Shown: positions 44,102 through 54,169 of the stretch, one piece after another | Numbering within the stretch: the stretch's first letter is position 1 | Layout of the letters: each line of letters opens with the position of its first letter | NCBI GenBank assembly: GCA_000733355.1 | Contig: JNVV01000053.1 | Span: 199,078-263,077, forward strand | DNA from: Falciphora oryzae | Taxonomy: Eukaryota; Ascomycota; Sordariomycetes; Magnaporthales; Magnaporthaceae | Reading direction: 5' to 3' | Length of the DNA stretch: 64,000 bases | The notes under the pieces: generated by a model | Seen by the model: only the letters and a program-made list of their open reading frames with translations | Told to the model about the DNA's origin: nothing | The model's database searches: none | Made by a program: the position numbers and the translations under genes

Positions 44102-46051
44102 TCACAGGAGGAAGTGGCTGCTCCTCTCTACCTGTTGCTTTCCCTTTTTGCCGCGCCCAAGCAGGCAGCTCCACCATCCATCCGGCTTCTTCTGTGCAGC
44201 ACAGCCATGCCCCTCCTGCTCCCGTCCGTCCTCCTCCAGCCGCGAGGTTCCCCGGTTTTTGAGCCAGTGCTGAAGCACCCCCTTGCAGACGCACATCTGG
44301 GGGTCGCTGGAGACGGCGAAGCTGAGGTCCTTGATGTTTCTGTGGACCGGGACCGGGGAGCGCTCAACATCGCAGTCGCGCTCCTCTATCAAGGCTTTCT
44401 CGATCTTGGCGCGCACGCAGGGGGAGCTTCCGAAACCTCCCGACCAAAGAATGCGGTGGACCTCGCCGCGAGGTCCCTTGGGTCTCCTTGCCATAACGTC
44501 CTCGATCATGCCGTCCAGTTGGCGCTTTAGGTACAGCTGCCCGCGCGCGCCCGTTCCAAGCACCTGGGTATCAACCAGCCGCCGGATGAGGTCACTGTTG
44601 GGTTGGGGTGTTCAGAAACGAGGATTGCGGTTGGGATGTGTCCTGTGTACAGGAAGACGACGGAGACGGATATGGCTCACCTTTCGATCTTCAGAATGTC
44701 GCCGGCCATCGACAATCCAGTAGCGATTAGCTCTGGGCCACTGGCAACCTGATTGCCCGCCTGAGGTATGGCACGCTTGGGAAGTTCGAACATGAACTCC
44801 CCGCCGTTATCATCGTCCGAGAGCACCCGGACCTTCTTCATCTCAAACTCAGAGCTATGGGCTATTACCCGGGCCCAGGACTTCGGGTCGTCAACACGCC
44901 TGCTAAGAACCGGAGCAAGCAGCTGCTCAAGTGCATCGTTGACCTTGATGGAACCGATAGGCTCGCCTCTAACAGGGTCGGCGAAGTCTAGAGAGACCCG
45001 GGCGGCGTCCTTGTCAATGACCCCCACGACACAGAGGTCCTGTTTTTGCCAAATTTGGGAATCTCGATTAGCAATCTCGGCCATGGAGAATCACTGCCAC
45101 CTGACTACGGGTAGATGCCTAGCTTATGGGGCAATCGATACCTACCGACGTAGCGCCACCAACGTCGGCGACGATGGTGGTTTGGCCATTCTGGGATTCG
45201 CATATGCACAAGCTTGTCAATACGGCGGGGTTTCGGGGCTGGTGTGTCACAAACCATTGCGACGCACCTCAAACGTTCCAGAGTCCTTTGAGCTCGTGAG
45301 GGAGTAGACTGCTGATGCCTCACCCTCGGTGAGGACCCGATGGTAAACCGAGTGGCCGGGGACGGAGACGAAGCCAGCCTGCCTCGCCACCTCCTTGAGC
45401 TTCTCACCGGCGACCTGCGGGTCTCCAGCGGCAGACACGCTGAAGGCAAACTCGACGGGGATCTCCTCCCAATTGGGCAGAGGCACAGAGGCGCGTCCTT
45501 TGACAGCAGACTCATAGAAATCCCGGATGTGGCAATACATGGCCTGCGCCATGTCGCTATAGAGCTCGTCGACGTTCCGCGTCGGTCCGGGGGCGTCGAG
45601 CGGCTGGACCAGCCCGAGGGGATCCTGACTGCTGGAGAATTTGGGCTTGAACCTGCCATAGACAACTCTGTCGGGCTTCTCGGGGCCAAGCTCTGCCCCG
45701 GCCTCGAATCCGAAAGACACTCGGCCGTTGCCTTTGCCATCGGCCATGTAGGACAGCAACGTCGGTACCATCTTGGCCGCTCGCCCCCCCTTAGGGTACC
45801 CTTGCACCTCGAAGACTTTCGACTTGTTGTCGGGAGTTAGGATAAGGATGGCAGCCTTGGTGACTGAAGACGTGGGCCGCGCGCGTTTTGGCATTTTGAA
45901 CCCCTTGGTCAGTGTTGAATCCTCAACTGGGGAGTTGCGGAGGGTTTCCTGTGTTCCTGTGGGAGGGGGGGCTTCTAGACTTACAGGTTGTGCCAAAGTC
46001 CACGGCCACTGCAAGCCTGGGCTGCTTCTCTTCTCCCACGGGTGTCTGCAT
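44102..46051 (-). CDS. Hsp70-like ATPase (fungal actin-fold Hsp70-related protein)
   Basis: Five exons on the minus strand: 45985-46051, 45268-45926, 45146-45190, 44681-45039 and 44102-44594, 540 residues. Correct splicing of exon 1 to 2 creates VAVDFGTTF, the phosphate-1 motif of the Hsp70/actin ATPase fold. Further landmarks: VPTLLSYM, RVLTEGEASAVYSLT, TTIVADVGGATSDLCVVGV (phosphate-2), the long helical middle, and HRILWSGGFGSSPCVRAKIE (adenosine motif). There is no Hsp70 substrate-binding domain, as usual for the large fungal Hsp70-like family. The last 55 residues (LEEDGREQEGHG and a basic tail) do not look like the family's usual end and may be degenerate. Biological role unknown; these genes are often expanded in accessory regions. 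Confidence 0.85.
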
Positions 46052-46273
46052 CCTGCATCGCCGCCGTAGGACCCTCTGATTGGTAGTTGGGGAATGGGTG
46101 GAAGGAAGGTATATGTGAAGATGAAGGATCTTGGAAGCTATGGAGGGGCGCACGCCTGAGTAGCCATCAACCTGGGCAGATATTAGTACTTCGAACGGCG
46201 GCGCTCTTCCGCACTCCAGGCGGCACGTGCCCGCTATTAGTGATGTCAATACCTACCTCCCTAATGGTAGGTA

Positions 46274-46430
46274 AGTCAAGACCCCTACTTTGCGCCACCC
46301 CCCACTTCCGGCCACCCCGATTCCCATACTAAATCGCCAAAACGTACCGTTTTCAATCCGCAATAGCAAATCGAAATAAAATCGCACAAATGCAAACCCA
46401 AAACCAATCGAAAGCGTTTTTTAAAGGCTT
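46274..46430 (+). repeat. Left terminal inverted repeat of Fot1-like element
   Basis: About 155 bp, matching 47690-47848 in reverse complement with few differences (one extra C near the start and several transitions). Confidence 0.85.
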
Positions 46431-46711
46431 TGTAACAAGGCAAGTTTGTATTTTTAAAAGCCTTATAGGGCTAGGGATTCTGGCTCAAAGTTGAAGGTGC
46501 AAAATACATACTAATTTTACGAAAATATAAAGTAAAATAAATCTTTAAATTTGGATTGAATGAAACCCGGGTATTTATATTAATATAAAGTTTTAAAAGG
46601 GCTTTCCGTTACGTAAAACCGTATATTTATAACTATTTTTTTCATTTAAATAAAAAAGTTAAAAGTTTTTCCCATAACGTGGTCCATCAGCGAGTCGCGC
46701 ATATCAGCGAG

Positions 46712-47619
46712 NNNNNNNNNNNNNNNNNNNNNNNNNNNNNNNNNNNNNNNNNNNNNNNNNNNNNNNNNNNNNNNNNNNNNNNNNNNNNNNNNNNNNNNNN
46801 NNNNNNNNNNNNNNNNNNNNNNNNNNNNNNNNNNNNNNNNNNNNNNNNNNNNNNNNNNNNNNNNNNNNNNNNNNNNNNNNNNNNNNNNNNNNNNNNNNNN
46901 NNNNNNNNNNNNNNNNNNNNNNNNNNNNNNNNNNNNNNNNNNNNNNNNNNNNNNNNNNNNNNNNNNNNNNNNNNNNNNNNNNNNNNNNNNNNNNNNNNNN
47001 NNNNNNNNNNNNNNNNNNNNNNNNNNNNNNNNNNNNNNNNNNNNNNNNNNNNNNNNNNNNNNNNNNNNNNNNNNNNNNNNNNNNNNNNNNNNNNNNNNNN
47101 NNNNNNNNNNNNNNNNNNNNNNNNNNNNNNNNNNNNNNNNNNNNNNNNNNNNNNNNNNNNNNNNNNNNNNNNNNNNNNNNNNNNNNNNNNNNNNNNNNNN
47201 NNNNNNNNNNNNNNNNNNNNNNNNNNNNNNNNNNNNNNNNNNNNNNNNNNNNNNNNNNNNNNNNNNNNNNNNNNNNNNNNNNNNNNNNNNNNNNNNNNNN
47301 NNNNNNNNNNNNNNNNNNNNNNNNNNNNNNNNNNNNNNNNNNNNNNNNNNNNNNNNNNNNNNNNNNNNNNNNNNNNNNNNNNNNNNNNNNNNNNNNNNNN
47401 NNNNNNNNNNNNNNNNNNNNNNNNNNNNNNNNNNNNNNNNNNNNNNNNNNNNNNNNNNNNNNNNNNNNNNNNNNNNNNNNNNNNNNNNNNNNNNNNNNNN
47501 NNNNNNNNNNNNNNNNNNNNNNNNNNNNNNNNNNNNNNNNNNNNNNNNNNNNNNNNNNNNNNNNNNNNNNNNNNNNNNNNNNNNNNNNNNNNNNNNNNNN
47601 NNNNNNNNNNNNNNNNNNN
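46712..47619. other. Assembly gap (908 N)
   Basis: An N run in the centre of the Fot1-like element, probably a collapsed or unresolved repeat. Confidence 0.95.
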
Positions 47620-47689
47620 TTGGACCTTTGTTTTCAAATTTAAATTTCCGGATTCATCAGTACCTAAGAAATCCAAAATTAATATTTTT

Positions 47690-47848
47690 GAAAAGCATTA
47701 AAAAACGGCTTTCGATTGGTTTTGGGATTGCATTTGTGCGATTTTATTTGGATTTGCTATTGCTGATTGAAAACGGTGCGTTTTGGCGATTTAGTATGGG
47801 AATCGGGGTGGCCGGAAGTGGGGGTGGCGCAAAGTAGGGGTCTTGACT
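47690..47848 (-). repeat. Right terminal inverted repeat of Fot1-like element
   Basis: Reverse complement of the left end. Its tip (AGTCAAGACC, read on the minus strand) abuts TA. Confidence 0.85.
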
Positions 47849-48798
47849 TAGGTACCTACTCAACCAGCAACCTTGCTTGAGTTGCTGCCTGGGCGGATCC
47901 ACATCAGCTTGTTTCCAATCTTAACCTATCACCTATAGCGGGACCGGAACGTCAACCATCAGCTGTGACCTGTCAAAAAGCAAAGTGCATGCATGGCTCC
48001 CCACGAGTACCAAACTTGTTCCTCCAGCTCAGTAGCGGGAATGCAAAGTAAAGGGCAGACTGTGGGTTTATAAGGACTAATCTATAATTATGTCTAAAGA
48101 ACAGAAAAGAATGTGTCGAAGGATAGGAGATCCTTTGGCTCCATGTGCACGAGCACCCCAGAGGGGTAGAGAGACGGTGCAGAGTAACCCGGAAGCGCTG
48201 CAATGCTTGATGAGCATCAGTGACGACGGTGATCTGCGTGATGCTTGCTTGAAGTCTTTGCAGCCCTGTGGTATCCACCTCCATTGCGACAACAAATAGT
48301 TCCCGGGGATTGCCATTGGCTGGGATACGAGGTCGCGGGGGAGAAAAAAACAAGGCTATGACGGGCGGTGGGTGCGGGGGCACAGGTACAAAATGGACTA
48401 GGCAGAGACAGGAGACAAAAAAGAAGAAAAACACAAAATTTTTTTTAGAAAAATAATAATGAAAAGACACACAGAGAGAGAGAGAGATAGAGTTAGATAA
48501 AATTAGGTAGAGCGAGATGAAGCGAAGATAAAGCGAGATAGAGGGAGATACAGCAAAAAAGGCGAAAAAAGGGGGTGGGAGATAAAGAAAAAAAAGAACG
48601 AAAAAACGAGAGAGAGAAAGTGCGCGTGTGCGCGCGTGTATGTATGTTGCTGGAAGGCGGAGGCAAGGTGTAGAGGGTGGAAAGGCGTGTGCGCGAAGCC
48701 CCTGACATCACCAGGATATCAGGGCCCCTGAAAACTGCCGACGGGAATCAAGGGACCGGGTATTCCCATCCGTCATTCCCCCTTGCGCCGCTCAGGAC
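47849..48798. other. Intergenic region
   Basis: About 950 bp. Contains GA-rich simple sequence (about 48470-48620). No gene supported. Confidence 0.45.
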
Positions 48799-49290
48799 TC
48801 AGCCGCGCAGGGTTTCGAAAGACCTGCCAAGATATGCGATCTGCGCAGAAATCTCCAGGCTCTGAGAATGGTGATCCAGAAAAGTGCAATTCAGCACGAT
48901 CCTGTCTCTGAGGGTTTTGAACTCATCCTTCTTGACGTAGGTCTTCATCCTGGCCCAGGAGACCTTCAGCTTGTTATCGCCAGCCAGTCTTTTTATGGCC
49001 TTGTTGAGATCGAGCCTTTTGACAAGCTCGAGGCGGGCGTGGTAAACCTCACGCTCCCATGCTACCACGCTCTCGTGGACCTCCCTGACGTGGGACTCCC
49101 GGGCCTCGCGTCGAGCTTTGCCTGCCCTGCCGAGGCTCCTGTCCATCTGCAGAAACACGGCTTCAAGCTCCCTGAGGCCTTTCGGGGCATCTTTGGCCGC
49201 TGACAACTCCTTCCATATCCAGTATGCAGCCTTGCCCGCGCCGACGGTGGCGCTGACTACGGTGGTACCAATGGCGACGACCTCCGCCAT
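48799..49290 (-). CDS. HeLo-like / STAND N-terminal domain-only protein (candidate)
   Basis: Single exon, 163 residues, ATG 49290. The start (MAEVVAIGTTVVSATVGAGK, then AAYWIWKELSAAKDAPKGL) has the hydrophobic first helix, small-residue turn and KDAPKGL step typical of the fungal N-terminal domain of STAND/NLR proteins (HeLo-like N, PF17111). The rest is amphipathic helix (LVKRLDLNKAIKRLAGDN and so on), matching an all-alpha bundle. It stops after this domain, with no NACHT/NB-ARC downstream, so it is either a stand-alone effector-type domain or the remnant of a longer NLR. Such domains can act at membranes in fungal regulated cell death and allorecognition; that role is inference here. A tandem repeat array lies upstream. 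Confidence 0.6.
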   Translation of the reverse strand: MAEVVAIGTTVVSATVGAGKAAYWIWKELSAAKDAPKGLRELEAVFLQMDRSLGRAGKARREARESHVREVHESVVAWEREVYHARLELVKRLDLNKAIKRLAGDNKLKVSWARMKTYVKKDEFKTLRDRIVLNCTFLDHHSQSLEISAQIAYLGRSFETLRG

Positions 49291-49436
49291 GTTGAGCTAG
49301 GATAGGGGCAGTGTCGGGCGGGTCTTTGTGGCTGGATGGCTGAACAGGCGGAAGGATCGGCAGGAGGTTGTTTGTGGTGGTGGGCTTGCTTGAAGAGGTG
49401 GCGGATGAGCTGAGGGGAAATGATGCAGGTTCCCGT

Positions 49437-49814
49437 CTTGGCTGAACGGAGAAGCTGGGGGTGGGCGTGCCTCTGGTGATCCTGATCAACAGGACTCTCG
49501 GCCGCTCGCCCCGGACTGCTCGGAAAGCGTCGCGGGCCCCCGTCTTGGCAGTAAGATCGTGTGGGTGCGCTGGGTTGAACGGAGAAGCCGAGGGTGGGTG
49601 TGTCTCTGGTGATCCTGATCAATAGGGCCCCCGGCTGTTTGCTCCGGACTGTTTGCTCTGAAGCTGAGGGTGGGTGTGTCTCTGGTGATCCCGATCAACA
49701 GGACCCCCGGCCGTTTTGCCCTGGACTGTTTGGAAAGAGATGCGGGTTCCCGTCTTGGCAGTGGTATTGGGTGGGCGCGCTGGGTTGAACTGAGAAGCTG
49801 AAGGTGGGTGTGTC
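49437..49814. repeat. Degenerate tandem array of ~90-130 bp units
   Basis: Units share the core GGTGGGTGTGTCTCTGGTGA followed by TCC(T/C)GATCAA(C/T)AGG, a CGGC(C/T)GTTT region and GGACTGTTTGGAAAG, plus in some units CCCGTCTTGGCAGT. Starts are near 49437, 49570, 49662 and 49779. The fourth unit breaks off at the Harbinger insertion, and its remainder resumes at 61161-61217. The array lies directly upstream of the HeLo-like gene. Confidence 0.75.
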
Positions 49815-49832
49815 CTGGGGGCTGTTCTAGAC

Positions 49833-50289
49833 AATGCGGTTTTTGGTTTTTTGACCCCCCTTGTGGTTTTTTGCCCTGATTTAAGCTTAATTCTCGTTGT
49901 GGAGACAACTTCCGGGATAGCCCTGTGGCCGATCATGTAGATTTGGCCCTGTTTTTCGGTGGATTCACATCCAGGGCAGACAGAGAACGTCCATCTATAA
50001 AAAGCAAAGGGCACAGACGATGAAAATAGAAGCTATTCCCAAAAATAAAAGCGGCTGTGCAACGTATCAACGCAGGTGGGAATAGCGTCGCGTTCTGGAG
50101 GATCTAGAGGGCCTCTGAGGCCGGCGATAGGCTCTTTCGAAAGCCCAGAAGCCAGGTATTCTCGTGGTATATAAGGGGAAGCCTCTGGCGTGTTGGTTTC
50201 AGTTGAAAAACAAGTAGCAGAACGACTAATATACTCTATCTACATTGCCCACAACCCTTCCTTTTACCTACCAACCCACTTCCAGCATC
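49833..50289. other. Harbinger left subterminal region
   Basis: Non-coding 5' part of the Harbinger element and likely promoter of its Myb gene. It starts with G-poor GGTTTTTTGG-type sequence after the terminal repeat. Confidence 0.5.
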
Positions 50290-50712
50290 ATGCCTCGTCA
50301 ACTGTCCCTCCGTCTCCGGCGCCGGCGCCATGAACAGGGGGATCGCGCCCTATCTCTGCCCCCCTCGTCTCCCACGGCCTCTGCCTGGGAGGAGGAGGGT
50401 CCTCAAGGCACCCAGATCACGTTGGGGACCCCGGCAGGCTCCCCAGAGGCCCTGGAAGCCGACAATCTGCCCGACTTTTCCGACCCTTTTGACGCCCCGG
50501 AGGCCCCGGAGTCGTCCCCTCCGCTTTCTCCTGCACCCTCTCTTGCACCCTCTACGGCACCCTCCATTGCCGCAGCCTCGCAAACGACCCAGGGGACCTC
50601 CGTGGAAGGCTCCCAGGCCTCCCAGGAGGGCCGCAGACGAACAGACTGGACCGCTGATCAGCTTCTGGCCTTCCTTGAGGCCCTCGCGGGGCCGGCCGGC
50701 AGGGAAAAATGA
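50290..50712 (+). CDS. Harbinger Myb/SANT protein, first open frame
   Basis: ATG 50290 (MPRQLSLRLRRRRHEQGD) to TGA 50710-50712, 140 residues. A basic start is followed by a Ser/Pro/Ala-rich linker. The end, RRRTDWTADQLLAFLEALAG, is the first helix of a Myb/SANT-like domain, as in the accessory DNA-binding protein of PIF/Harbinger elements. The domain then continues in the -1 frame in the next entry. The stop codon overlaps the next ATG as ATGA, after a run of five A. Either a one-base indel broke a single gene or the two frames are joined by frameshifting or reinitiation. Confidence 0.6.
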   Translation: MPRQLSLRLRRRRHEQGDRALSLPPSSPTASAWEEEGPQGTQITLGTPAGSPEALEADNLPDFSDPFDAPEAPESSPPLSPAPSLAPSTAPSIAAASQTTQGTSVEGSQASQEGRRRTDWTADQLLAFLEALAGPAGREK

Positions 50713-51371
50713 ATCCGGCGATCGCAAACTGGCAGGCCAAGTGCCTCAAAAGTGCTGCAGAGGATCTATCCAACCAATGGCCCTATATCGACTGGTCAAA
50801 AAGGGTAAAAAACAAGTACAACAGTCTCCGGGGGCAGTATAAAGACTGGCTGGACTTTGGGAGGCGGTCGGGCGTTGCCCTCGATCCGGTCACAGGGCTG
50901 TATCTCGCCAGCAATCAAACCTGGGAGTCGTTCTTTGCGATCCGGCCCAACGCCCGTTGGATGCGAAAGAGGCCTCTTTTCCGCCTGGACCTCCACGAGG
51001 CCGCCTTTGCGGGCAATTGGGCCAAAGGGGATCAGATCGCTACGGCCGCCCAACGCCTGCAGGCCAGGGAACGGCCCTCTGGCAGGGCCGGGCACCTCAC
51101 GGTAGCGGAAGCCCAACTCCACGTCGGAGACCGCCTTTTGGAGGCCGCACAAACGCTAGCCCGGGCCGGATCCGGATCCGACTGGGGCTCGTTCCCTTCG
51201 AGTTCACGGTCTTCCCTAGGCGGCCGGGCGCCCTATAGGCGTTGGTTGAGGCACGAGCCATGGATACAGGCCGCAAAGGAGCTGCGGAAGTATCCCTGGG
51301 AGGATCTAGCGGGCGAGGTCAAGCGGAAATTAATCAAGGCGTTCAAAAAAAACGAAGGGATGGCTCACTAG
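50709..51371 (+). CDS. Harbinger Myb/SANT protein, second open frame (-1)
   Basis: ATG 50709 overlaps the previous stop. 220 residues. It holds the rest of the Myb/SANT-like domain (NWQAKCLKSAAEDLSNQW, KRVKNKYNSLRGQYKDWLDF) with the spaced Trp residues of that fold, then a helical C-terminal part (PWEDLAGEVKRKLIKAFKKN). In Harbinger transposition the Myb-like partner binds the element ends and helps carry the transposase into the nucleus. Base composition is GC-rich with no RIP-type stops, unlike the adjacent retrotransposon. Confidence 0.65.
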   Translation: MNPAIANWQAKCLKSAAEDLSNQWPYIDWSKRVKNKYNSLRGQYKDWLDFGRRSGVALDPVTGLYLASNQTWESFFAIRPNARWMRKRPLFRLDLHEAAFAGNWAKGDQIATAAQRLQARERPSGRAGHLTVAEAQLHVGDRLLEAAQTLARAGSGSDWGSFPSSSRSSLGGRAPYRRWLRHEPWIQAAKELRKYPWEDLAGEVKRKLIKAFKKNEGMAH

Positions 51372-51841
51372 TGGCTAAGCGAGGTCGAAGATAGGGACAT
51401 GATAGTGAGTTTGGTGCGAAGCGACGAAATGGACTTATGGTAGGGATCGAGGCGGTTCGAATAAAGGTATTCCCGTAATCGAGCGGCCTATATTGGTAGA
51501 GTTATAAGGGAGTGTTATTGTTAGCTTTTCTCTTGGATATCGTTGGGGTCGAGGGTCTGGTACCACGGAAATCACCATTAGGCAGGTTACCATAAACACC
51601 ATCGCTCGCTTTTAAATAAATAAAATCAACGTCAATCGGGCCGCAGGTTACGGCATTCGATTCGCTTTAAAAAGACGATCAAAATGCACCAAATCCCAAC
51701 GAGCGCAAACGCTGGAATCATTGCCAACGATTGCCAAAAGTTGGGCGGCAAAGCTCAAAAGGTACCGCCTTTAGGGTGCGATACCCACCAGACCCAGGAA
51801 ACCCGCAGCATAAACGATCGCCACCGCATTTATTACCTAAA
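51372..51841. other. Harbinger internal spacer left of LTR insertion
   Basis: About 470 bp of AT-shifted non-coding sequence between the Myb gene and the retrotransposon. No separate feature seen. Confidence 0.5.
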
Positions 51842-51846
51842 TGGGC

Positions 51847-52026
51847 TGTAATAAACCGGACTACGGGTTGGTCGCCGGTAGGGGTTATAGTGATGTTATT
51901 TTGGAAGATAAGGAGGAGGAAGAGAGGAACTATGAGGAAGGTTGTAAGGCTCTTATATATATACGAGTTGGCTTAGGGGCCACCCTTAAGCTACTACTTC
52001 CGTGCCCTAAGCACGGAACTATAACA
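51847..52026 (-). repeat. 3' LTR of Gypsy element
   Basis: 180 bp. It differs from the other LTR at 11 sites by my count, all transitions, with this copy usually carrying A/T. TATATATATA lies inside. Confidence 0.93.
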
Positions 52027-52545
52027 TAGCCGCCTCTTCCGGGCTCGGCCCTTTGGTTGTTCCGTAACTTTTTCGTCTTTGGTTTATTTTGATATCGCGG
52101 GTAGTCCGTTAATTGGAAAGCTTCGTGCTATGGTGGGTGTTGCTTAACTTTAGGTTGGCTTCGGGGTGGGTGTCACACGGAAGAACCTGTGGACTCACCT
52201 AATCGGCCCCACAGAAGGTCCGGGAACCGGTATAGGTGCCCAACGGCCCCGAGGCCCAAAGGCCGAAGGCCGGAGGGGCAGTGTGAATCATGTATTCAAT
52301 ACTTCGCACGGATCACAGGGTGGTTTATATAAACCCTGCCATCTCCTATGTCCTCCAGGAAAGATTCCTTCTTCCTCAAGCATCTCTTGAGCCCATAAAA
52401 AGATTATCTGCAATATAGAGATCCTTCTCCAAGTCGTCTTTGACCCCTTGTTACAGTGGGCGCTTGCGTTTTCCGTAGTTCGGTTTAGGCGTACTTTCCC
52501 TTTTTATTAGCGGGGGCGGCTCGTTTCCTTATTGCCTCGTAGCTT

Positions 52546-53900
52546 TTGGCTGCTTCGCTCCTTCCTTTTTTTCGTTATATTTGCCTGCGTAATTCGCCTG
52601 GCTTTTTTGCGGTCCCGTTATTATTTATAAAGTTTTCCTTCCCCGCCGTCGTTTCGTTTCCTATCTTTTTCTTTCCCAATTCCGGCTTTTTTCCACCTTT
52701 TTTTTTAGGTATTAACCGACAATTTCCGTCTTCCGACCGTTGCGGTTTCGTTTTCGTTTTATTTCGTCGCTATCTTTTTACGCGGTTGCTTTTTTTTTTA
52801 GCATTTCCCTTTTTTTATTCCGGTTCCTTTCCGGTATTAACTCTTTTCCCGACTAGCGCGATCCCTACGATATCTGCTACCGCTACCGCTTTTCCTCCGC
52901 CTCCCGGAGGCGGTAGCGACGATCCGTTTGGTCGTATAAATCTTTTCGCTCCCGTTTGTTGTCCGTATCTAACCTATAACGTAGCCTAGCACTAGCGCGA
53001 CAAAAGCCGTCGCGCCGCTGACGTAATTAATTTAACGGGCGATTTGTTGGACGAAAAGCATACGGCTCCCGTTTATTAAAAGTACGAATATAACGCGTAT
53101 TTTAACAAATTTAAAGTTATTAGAGTTGTAGTTTGTAAAAAATACCGGCCTGGTTAGGCTTGTAACCGTTGCCGTCGTAGGAAAACGGCGGGCTGCAATA
53201 CCTTTAATATTGTTTACGCTTTAAGTCCTGCCCTACGCCGTACCCGACGCGACCTTTTCGCTTTAACGACTAACGACCGTCACATTACTAAATTTAATAT
53301 CTTTTCCGGCAAAGGCTCGCGTCCTATCCTTACCCGCGAGTACCTACTCGCCCACCAGCACTAATCGCGGCTCTTTAACGAAACCAATACGAATTTTAAC
53401 CGTTAGCATATCCAGAACGCCAACCTTGCGGGCGACGCTTTAGTTTTTAGCAACGCGGTTAGCATTCCTTTTTGTCGCGGTAACCAAAGCCAGCAGTTTA
53501 TAAATACGCTTATCCGCGGTTTCGGCTTTATGTAAATAGCTGGCCCTTTTTTTTATATTTCGCGTAGCGGCGCCGCTAACCTTCCATAGCGAGCTTAAAT
53601 GGAAGCGGAACGTCGCGCTAAAGCGCGTAACGCCCGGCTTATTAACGCCATCAATTAGGTGGCCGCTAACAACCGTATCCAATCTAATAGCGATTTGGAA
53701 CGTCGTCGCTTCATTTACCGTTCCGAATCGCGTCGTTGCTCGCCTTCGCCCTCCTTTCGTGCTATTTAATACCGTAAAAAGCGTTATCGTTGTTGGGATA
53801 TCCACTATAACGGTGGCAGTTTTTTTTCCCGTTGGTTCCGTTCCCTTTTTATATTCGAAAAGGAAACGTTTGCTAACGATAGTGGTAAAAGTAAAAACTA
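52546..53900 (+). pseudogene. Antisense reading frame inside the Gypsy element, RIP-interrupted
   Basis: One plus-strand frame (opposite to pol) reads as protein across about 450 codons, broken only by TAA/TAG codons (at 52987, 52993, 53077, 53155, 53361 and others). Each is explained by C-to-T at CAA/CAG or G-to-A at TGG. Segments between stops look like real protein: a Pro/Gly stretch (FPPPPGGGSDDPFGRINL), RRAADVINLTGDLLDEKH, VVVCKKYRPG-stop-ACNRCRRRKTAGCN with clustered Cys, FALTTNDRHITKFNIFSGKG, and RRRFIYRSESRRCSPSPS. It lies between the 3' end of pol and the 3' LTR, tail to tail with pol. No ATG is certain. The Cys block resembles a Zn-cluster or knuckle; function unknown. Confidence 0.6.
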
Positions 53901-54169
53901 ATCTCGGCTTCCCTTTGTATCCTATATGCGGGGTTTTTAGTTCGGGGTTAAGTGTTAGGCGTAGTGGTAGCTTATCGTGCTAGGTTTTCATTTTTCGTTA
54001 AAGTAGGGGGTCGTATTGCTTCGCGTTTCGAGCGGCTATTTCCGTTCGCTTACCGGTTTTCTTTTAGCTTAAGGTAATATAACCTTCGTAATGCGTTCCT
54101 TTTGTTTTTAAATTGCGGCGGTTTGTTTTTTTTTATTTCGCAATTCGGGGCCGTTATAGGTATGTACAT

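Larger units (their letters stand above)
46274..47848. mobile_element. Fot1/pogo-like (Tc1-mariner) DNA transposon with long inverted repeats, centre unsequenced
   Basis: The two ends are inverted copies of one sequence starting AGTCAAGACCCCTACTTTGC and matching for about 155 bp (46274-46430 against 47690-47848). They are flanked by TA on both sides (46272-46273 and 47849-47850), the Tc1/mariner target duplication. AGTCAAG at the tip is typical of fungal Fot1-type pogo elements. The inner flanks are AT-rich with few CpG, as after RIP. The middle is a 908-base N run (46712-47619), so a transposase cannot be assessed. Total length as drawn is 1575 bp, close to a Fot1-class element if the gap size is right. 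Confidence 0.85.

Noticed and set aside
48470..48620. GA-rich simple repeats
   Set aside because: Ordinary low-complexity sequence with no unit structure.
49486..49908. Minus-strand frames over the tandem array as a protein-coding gene
   Set aside because: The frames exist because the repeat unit lacks stops; they are broken by unit-length differences and have no supported start.
52546..52989. Possible independent host gene encoding a hydrophobic protein
   Set aside because: It is in the same frame as, and continuous through RIP-type stops with, the antisense frame inside the retrotransposon, so it is treated as part of that frame.
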